Source: Bacteroidia bacterium (lineage in GTDB: Bacteria > Bacteroidota > Bacteroidia > J057 > JADKCL01). From it: 64,000 nucleotides of DNA. How positions within the stretch are numbered: position 1 is the stretch's first letter; each line of letters begins with the position of its first letter. The DNA is taken from positions 806,001 to 870,000 of the forward strand of contig JACJYV010000003.1 in assembly GCA_020635905.1 (NCBI GenBank), in the 5' to 3' direction. The translations under genes and the position numbers were made by a program. Below the pieces are notes generated by a model. It saw nothing but the letters and a program-made list of their open reading frames with translations. It was not told the DNA's origin and did no database searches. This document shows positions 59,237 through 64,000 of the stretch, one piece after another.

Positions 59237-62200
59237 ATGGCGCTGAACCACATACTATATCGCCCCCAGGTCCTGGAAAGATCTATCAGCCCCGTTGATC
59301 AGCGCATGATTGAGGAGTTGCTGGAATTGATTTCCCGCATGCTTTCCGACGGGTTGCATGGAGGACGGGCCCGTCAAAAGCTGGAAGAAGGCCTCAAGGA
59401 GGCCATGCAAAGCCTGATTCAGGAAATGCAGACCCGATTGGCCAATGCCACCCAAAACTTTATGGCCCTGATCAATCCCATGATCCTGGCTTTTCAGGGG
59501 CTGGCCAATGCCTTCAACCAGATACAAAACCCTTCAGACGGCGTCCATGCCATGGCTCAGCTGTTGCTGTTGCTGGCCGACCTGCTGGAAGGGCTGAGCG
59601 CCCAGGCCATTGAAGAGAAATTTGCCGCTCTGATCAACATAGTAACCGTCGATCTGGGCCTGACCCGCGAACGCATGATCCAGTTCGTGAACAACGCCAT
59701 TGACATCGTCATTCAAAAAATGAAAGAAGATTTCATCCAGGGCGATCACAGCGAACAGGGCCATAACGAATATCTGATTGGATGTTATCTGGAAAAGCTG
59801 AAGCGCCTGGTCAATGACCAGATGAATCAGATTGAGCTCAACCTTGATCTCAGCCAGATCTCCGCCATGCTGGTCAACTTCCTTTCCAACCAGGATTGGG
59901 ACAGAATCCGGGCTGAAGCGGCCAAAATCCTCAAAGACGCAGGAAATACCGCGGAAAGCATAGGCATTCTGATGGATATTTTCTCGGGCAAATTCAATGT
60001 CACCGTCGAGGTAAATGTGGAAACAGAAGGTGGGGGCGGGCTCGACCCGGTCAGTTGGTACGCAACCTGGTTTGATCGCCGGGTGGGTCACACTGAAGCG
60101 GTTGGGGTGGCGGACAGAAACAAACTCGAAGACGAGGATTTCTTCTCCCGCATGTCATTCAAGAAAGAATGGCTTTCACCTACGGTGATGGAAAATCTGG
60201 CTCACTGGAGCGATGTGGCAGTGGATGCAGCCGAATTTGGCATGCACCTGCGGTCGGTCCAGAAACGGGATTGGGTGAGCAACGTGGCCAATTTGAGCCT
60301 CAACGCGATCAAAGGCATCATCACGGCCCTGATTGGCTATAACGACGACGAGGATTGGGTGAAAGCCTACCGCGTATTTGGTAACTGGTATTTCGAACAA
60401 GCCGTGACCCTGGGGGTTAATTTCCTGACTTCCATGCAGGGTGCCCATTTCAAAACAGGAGACGGACAATGGATTTTTTACTTCACCCTACTGGGCAAAG
60501 ATTATGTAGAAAATCTGTTGTATAATAACTGGGCTTCCCGCATTCGTCAGGGATTATTATCCTTTTTCACCCTTTTGAATGCTGATCCTTTGGGAAAACC
60601 CACCTCTGAAAATCACCACAAAGTGGAAGGTTTTTCCATGTTCGTGGCCGAGGTATTTTCCTGGATTCTGGCCGCAGTGCCCGGTCGCAAAAACTTTGGT
60701 TTTCCTGCTACGGGCGGGGCGGGCAAATTTGTGGGGCTTTGGATCATGGGCTGGTTGGGAAGCTATGTTGGGGCAGTAGCAGGCTGGTTTATCAGCTGGG
60801 GAATTAGTCACAGTCAGCAGCCTGAAGGCACCTCCATGGATGTCACCAAACCCAGTGATGAATCCATGGGCTGGCTTTCGCTGGAAGCCCTCCTGGCCGG
60901 ACTGTTCAAACACCCGATCTACAATTACCTGATCTGGAACGGAAGCACGGAAAATGGCCACTATGGCAAAAACCGCGACGGATCTGATTTCAAAGAATTT
61001 AAAGGATATCCCCCCAAAGAAGGTTCACCCTACAAAATGCCTTATCCCAGCGGGGATGTAAGACAATGTGCCCAGGGCAATAACGGGGTTTGGAGCCACA
61101 ATCAGGCTACCAACCAGATTTATGCTTACGATTGGGACCACGACCACTGGATGGAGGTACTCGCCATCCGTCCCGGATACGTGGAAAAATACATGGACAT
61201 CTATCCCGACCACACCACGGAAGGTGGCAACGGGATCGAGGTCTGGCACAACCACCACACCGAAGGTGGGGGCAAAGATCCCGTATACGACCGCGACTGG
61301 ACGGACGATCCCGTGCTCACCACGGCAGATTATCACCATGCGGCCCATTACGGAGTGCGTTATGCCTTTGCCCGCCGCGGCATCCCTTCAGACCGCATCA
61401 ACGGCCTCCCTGTGGTTCAGGGACAGCACATCATGCATTCAGGTGACACGGGCATCAGCTTTTACAATCACCTCCACCTGATGGTAAAATCGAATAATGC
61501 CTACTCTCTTCCCTACGTATTTGCGGATGTGGATGAAGAAAATGGCGTTTGCCGCGATCTGACCTGGTATGAATCTGGAAATGAACGCCTTCCAGATCTC
61601 AAACGTCCCGGGGAAACTGTCAATATTTCTGTCGTACATCCCTCCTTTCAGGAATCGACCGTCATGTACGAGGAGGTGAATGATATAACATCCGTTTCGG
61701 CTAAAGCCATCGAACTGGACCTGTGGATCTATGAACGTAACTACCAGATTTACGGAAAAGAGGACGATGTTTTCAAGGGATTGTATATCGAACACACCCG
61801 TCCGGGATTTCCGCCTTCTTACCACAAAATCAAATCCTGGAAATTCGACAAAACCAAAGGTGCAGTCTATCCGGGTACCACTGACCCACGTGGTCTGGTC
61901 AAAGCTGTGGTATTTACCAACTGGGTTGTAAACCCGGTAAACGGAGATTCGGTCAAAATCATCGCCATGGCCGAACATGCAGGAGACAATACCCTGGTTC
62001 TCGACCGTTTTGCCAGCCCCAGAGAAGATGAATACAAAGGCGCATTTATTCTGGTGACCTGGTTTGATTTAAATGGAGAGAAATTCAACGAGTACCAGGA
62101 AATCACGGCTTACAACCCAGAAACCCGCAAAATCACCATTTCCAACAACTGGGGTAAAAAACCACAGAATGGATCATATTACGTGATTGGAGGCCGCCAG

Positions 62201-62722
62201 CGGGCGCAGGCGCCCGATTACTTCAAGGATTTTTCCTTCATTTCAGAAAAAGACCCCGGACCCTATACCCTTCCGCAGGCCAAAAGCATGAATATTGCGC
62301 ATTGCAGCCCGGGAATCATGGGTCAACCGCTGGTTGGTGCAAATGCAGGGACCAATACCCTCGTGCTCGATGGAGAGACTCCTCACGATCCCTCCAAACC
62401 AGAAATGTTTATTGCAATTTATTACCGCGACCCAAGGAAAAATCCTGACACTTCCCTTCTTCAGTACAAGGAAATCGCCAGTATTTCCGCTGATGGCAAA
62501 ACCATAACCATCACAGGAACCTGGGATTTCTACATATCACCCAATCGATATTACCTCATAGGGGGTAGGAATTATGCCAATTCCACCAAAGGTCAAAGGA
62601 TTGCCAACGCTTTTCTGATCGCCGACAATACCCCCGGAACCTGGTCACCTAAAGAGAATTTTACCGAAGACAACCGACCTGTTTACCGACTCTGCCCTTA
62701 CCCAACCTGGAATGTAAAATAA
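59237..62722 (+). CDS. Multidomain tail protein with M23-like peptidase motifs and duplicated beta modules
   Basis: 1161 residues. N-terminal 260 residues are helical (ISRMLSDGLHGGRARQKLEE). Residues about 500-526 (GLWIMGWLGSYVGAVAGWFI) are a hydrophobic, Gly/Trp-rich, membrane-like segment. Then come SHNQ with H621, YAYDWD with D632 and DTGISFYNHLHL with H745/H747, the order and spacing of the LytM/M23 zinc site (H, D, HLH). The last 250 residues hold two related modules (GDNTLVLD...YYVIGGR at about 912-980; GTNTLVLD...YYLIGGR at about 1036-1107). It could be a tape measure or cell-puncturing component with peptidoglycan-cleaving activity and a surface-binding C-terminus. The M23 call rests on motif order, not on alignment. 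Confidence 0.72.
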   Translation: MALNHILYRPQVLERSISPVDQRMIEELLELISRMLSDGLHGGRARQKLEEGLKEAMQSLIQEMQTRLANATQNFMALINPMILAFQGLANAFNQIQNPSDGVHAMAQLLLLLADLLEGLSAQAIEEKFAALINIVTVDLGLTRERMIQFVNNAIDIVIQKMKEDFIQGDHSEQGHNEYLIGCYLEKLKRLVNDQMNQIELNLDLSQISAMLVNFLSNQDWDRIRAEAAKILKDAGNTAESIGILMDIFSGKFNVTVEVNVETEGGGGLDPVSWYATWFDRRVGHTEAVGVADRNKLEDEDFFSRMSFKKEWLSPTVMENLAHWSDVAVDAAEFGMHLRSVQKRDWVSNVANLSLNAIKGIITALIGYNDDEDWVKAYRVFGNWYFEQAVTLGVNFLTSMQGAHFKTGDGQWIFYFTLLGKDYVENLLYNNWASRIRQGLLSFFTLLNADPLGKPTSENHHKVEGFSMFVAEVFSWILAAVPGRKNFGFPATGGAGKFVGLWIMGWLGSYVGAVAGWFISWGISHSQQPEGTSMDVTKPSDESMGWLSLEALLAGLFKHPIYNYLIWNGSTENGHYGKNRDGSDFKEFKGYPPKEGSPYKMPYPSGDVRQCAQGNNGVWSHNQATNQIYAYDWDHDHWMEVLAIRPGYVEKYMDIYPDHTTEGGNGIEVWHNHHTEGGGKDPVYDRDWTDDPVLTTADYHHAAHYGVRYAFARRGIPSDRINGLPVVQGQHIMHSGDTGISFYNHLHLMVKSNNAYSLPYVFADVDEENGVCRDLTWYESGNERLPDLKRPGETVNISVVHPSFQESTVMYEEVNDITSVSAKAIELDLWIYERNYQIYGKEDDVFKGLYIEHTRPGFPPSYHKIKSWKFDKTKGAVYPGTTDPRGLVKAVVFTNWVVNPVNGDSVKIIAMAEHAGDNTLVLDRFASPREDEYKGAFILVTWFDLNGEKFNEYQEITAYNPETRKITISNNWGKKPQNGSYYVIGGRQRAQAPDYFKDFSFISEKDPGPYTLPQAKSMNIAHCSPGIMGQPLVGANAGTNTLVLDGETPHDPSKPEMFIAIYYRDPRKNPDTSLLQYKEIASISADGKTITITGTWDFYISPNRYYLIGGRNYANSTKGQRIANAFLIADNTPGTWSPKENFTEDNRPVYRLCPYPTWNVK

Positions 62723-62731
62723 AAAAGTCCT

Positions 62732-63634
62732 ATGGCACTGAAAGAATATATAACCATCCCCGAAAATGCAACCAAACCCGGCTCGCCCGTGGATGCCTTT
62801 TTGCTTGAAAGTTTAAGATTCAATGACAAAAATACCCAGGATATCCTGGCTGCCCTTAACTCCTTTCCCTGGGGCTGCGACAACAGCGACTCCGAAGGAT
62901 TGCCAGGAAATACTGTGGTGGTCAATGGCGGCAATGCTGCCGACATGGCGATCAAAATGATCAGGGCCCGAAAAATCGAAATGACCGCCCAGGTGGATTT
63001 GCATGACGAAGTTCCCCTGATTTGGATGGCTTCAGAATCAATCACCATTTCCGCCAAAATCAATGCGGTTGGAAAAGGAGCCAAAGCAGGTACCTCGGGT
63101 GATTTTGGAGGAGGTGGAGGATCTGCGGCTTCAGCTGCCCCCGCCGTGGTGCCCCCTCCTGGCGTTCAGCCTCCTGACCCGAGAAATGGAGGAGCCTGCA
63201 AAATTCCGGGCTCAGGCGTAACCATGCTGGTTGGCAAAGCAGGAACCCCGCCCGCGGGCCCTGGCAACAAAGGTGCAAATGCAGATGCAAAATGGTCCAG
63301 CCGGGCCCTGGGAGTACTTGCCCTCTGCAAAGGAGGAGCACCCGGTGGCAGCGATGGCGCCAATCCCGGTGGCAGTGGCGGGGGAATGGTGGTACTCTGT
63401 GCCCCAAAAATCACCTTTTCGCCCGGAGGGGATCGCATTGATGCCAGCGGAGCAGCCGGCGGAGCTGGAAATGCTGGCGGGGGAGGCGGCGGAGTTGTAA
63501 TCCTCATTGCCAAAGAATTTGTTGGAGATGTGATTGCAGGACCAGGTCAGAACATCAAAGTTGCCTTCGGGGCCAAAGCCGGAAACGGTGGCGATGGCGG
63601 CGATGGAATTGTGGTAAAAAGAATTGTAAAATAA
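62732..63634 (+). CDS. Glycine-rich adhesin-like tail protein
   Basis: 300 residues. An N-terminal domain of about 110 residues (MALKEYITIPENATKPGSPV..., MIRARKIEMTAQVDLHDEVP) precedes four glycine clusters, including GGGGGSAASAAP, GGAPGGSDGANPGGSGGG, AGGAGNAGGGGGGVVILIA and GNGGDGGDG, alternating with short strands. Similar glycine runs build the polyglycine-II core of some phage receptor-binding adhesins (e.g. the S16 gp38 type); whether this one does is inference. It starts 9 bases after the preceding gene and ends one base before the hub gene, so it is part of the operon. Confidence 0.75.
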   Translation: MALKEYITIPENATKPGSPVDAFLLESLRFNDKNTQDILAALNSFPWGCDNSDSEGLPGNTVVVNGGNAADMAIKMIRARKIEMTAQVDLHDEVPLIWMASESITISAKINAVGKGAKAGTSGDFGGGGGSAASAAPAVVPPPGVQPPDPRNGGACKIPGSGVTMLVGKAGTPPAGPGNKGANADAKWSSRALGVLALCKGGAPGGSDGANPGGSGGGMVVLCAPKITFSPGGDRIDASGAAGGAGNAGGGGGGVVILIAKEFVGDVIAGPGQNIKVAFGAKAGNGGDGGDGIVVKRIVK

Positions 63635-63635
63635 G

Positions 63636-64000
63636 ATGAACCCCCGGTTCAAAATAACAGCAGGAGCCATGAGCGCCGATTCGGACAGCCTGACCCAGTC
63701 AGGACTGCCTGTGTCTGTGCGGGTGGACCTGCGGCTCAACCAGATCAACACGGCGGTCATCCGCCTCGGCCTTGCGCCCGGCGACACCGTCGCCGTGGGT
63801 GATCCGGTCAGCATTGAACTGGGAGATGCCGATCAGGGCACAGAAACCGTTTTCACCGGGGTCATTTCCGAAATCCGCCAGCAAACCGCCGCCTACACCC
63901 TCTGGTGCAGCAGCGCCATGCAGGCCCTCAGCCAGCTACGCATCAACAAAGTGTACGAACAGCAAAAAGCAGGTGACATTGTCTCAGACCTGGCTTCCCT
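63636..64000 (+). CDS. Tail hub/spike-base protein, gpD/VgrG-like, partial
   Basis: The first 121 codons are in the window; the gene runs off the right edge. GDPVSIELGDADQGTETVFTG, then VISEIRQQTAAYTLWCSSAM and RINKVYEQQKAGDIVSDLAS match the start of phage late control gpD/VgrG-type hubs, where a beta barrel is followed by the conserved AGDIV segment. This is the baseplate hub that joins tube and spike. What follows beyond the window (spike, gp25-like, gpJ-like, possibly ATPase) would decide the class of the system. Confidence 0.88.
   Translation, partial: MNPRFKITAGAMSADSDSLTQSGLPVSVRVDLRLNQINTAVIRLGLAPGDTVAVGDPVSIELGDADQGTETVFTGVISEIRQQTAAYTLWCSSAMQALSQLRINKVYEQQKAGDIVSDLAS

Noticed and set aside
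50730..64000. Type VI secretion system (T6SS-iii)
   Set aside because: A single phage-type sheath and a DNA_circ_N adaptor are present; there is no TssB/TssC pair, TssK or membrane complex gene.

Overview
The window reads as a chromosomal segment of a Bacteroidota bacterium, most likely of the Saprospiria/Chitinophagia side of the phylum. The evidence is several secreted proteins with type IX secretion (T9SS) C-terminal sorting domains, a TonB-dependent receptor paired with a DUF4249 lipoprotein, DUF4783, DUF1501/DUF1800 and LETM1-related proteins, and promoters of the Bacteroidota TTTG-N20-TAnnTTTG type. No rRNA, tRNA, integrase, transposase or CRISPR was recognised. Genus-level placement is not possible by eye.

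Layout. (1) 0.5-1.9 kb: a DUF4157 (HELAH) protein of the type that accompanies extracellular contractile injection systems, next to intergenic repeats. (2) 2.1-13.2 kb, minus strand: a branched-chain acyl-CoA / acyclic-terpene-like catabolic cluster (acyl-CoA dehydrogenase, an AtuA homologue split in two genes, enoyl-CoA hydratase-like protein, biotin carboxylase/carrier subunit, carboxyltransferase subunit). The two carboxylase subunits are separated by a foreign-looking insert of about 2.2 kb: a RibD-like deaminase fused to a GHKL ATPase-like domain and a C-terminal winged-helix-like region, followed by an array of three and a half 179-bp hairpin-rich tandem repeats. (3) 13.3-22.9 kb: a secreted MEMO1-AMMECR1 fusion, a 123-bp palindromic element that is an inverted copy of one at the left end, a membrane-anchored OmpR-type regulator, a DUF1800/DUF1501 pair and several unknowns. 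(4) 22.9-37.3 kb: secreted and surface proteins, including a short SprA-like protein carrying its own T9SS signal, a WD40-caspase protein, esterases, a Rieske oxygenase, a LETM1-like and a YkgJ-like protein. (5) 37.5-50.7 kb: TonB receptor/DUF4249, a TPR-membrane-HTH regulator, an overlapping gpmI-unknown-crcB-unknown operon, DUF4783 and nadC.

(6) 50.7-64.0 kb (continues beyond the window): a co-directional phage-tail-like contractile apparatus: sheath, tube, tail-assembly chaperone with a canonical A AAA AAC programmed -1 frameshift, a disordered linker protein, a DNA_circ_N-type baseplate/tail adaptor, a 1124-residue helical tape-measure candidate, a 1161-residue multidomain protein (helical N-terminus, hydrophobic middle, M23-peptidase-like motifs, duplicated beta modules), a glycine-rich adhesin-like protein and the start of a gpD/VgrG-like hub. 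A good promoter with a leader of roughly 245 nt precedes the sheath gene. There are no head, packaging or integrase genes to its left, where nadC is the direct neighbour, so a domesticated contractile injection system or tailocin is plausible. A prophage with its other genes to the right cannot be excluded. The DUF4157 protein at the other end of the window is a candidate cargo of this or another such machine.

All functional names come from reading translated sequence and recalled family motifs; no database search was run.
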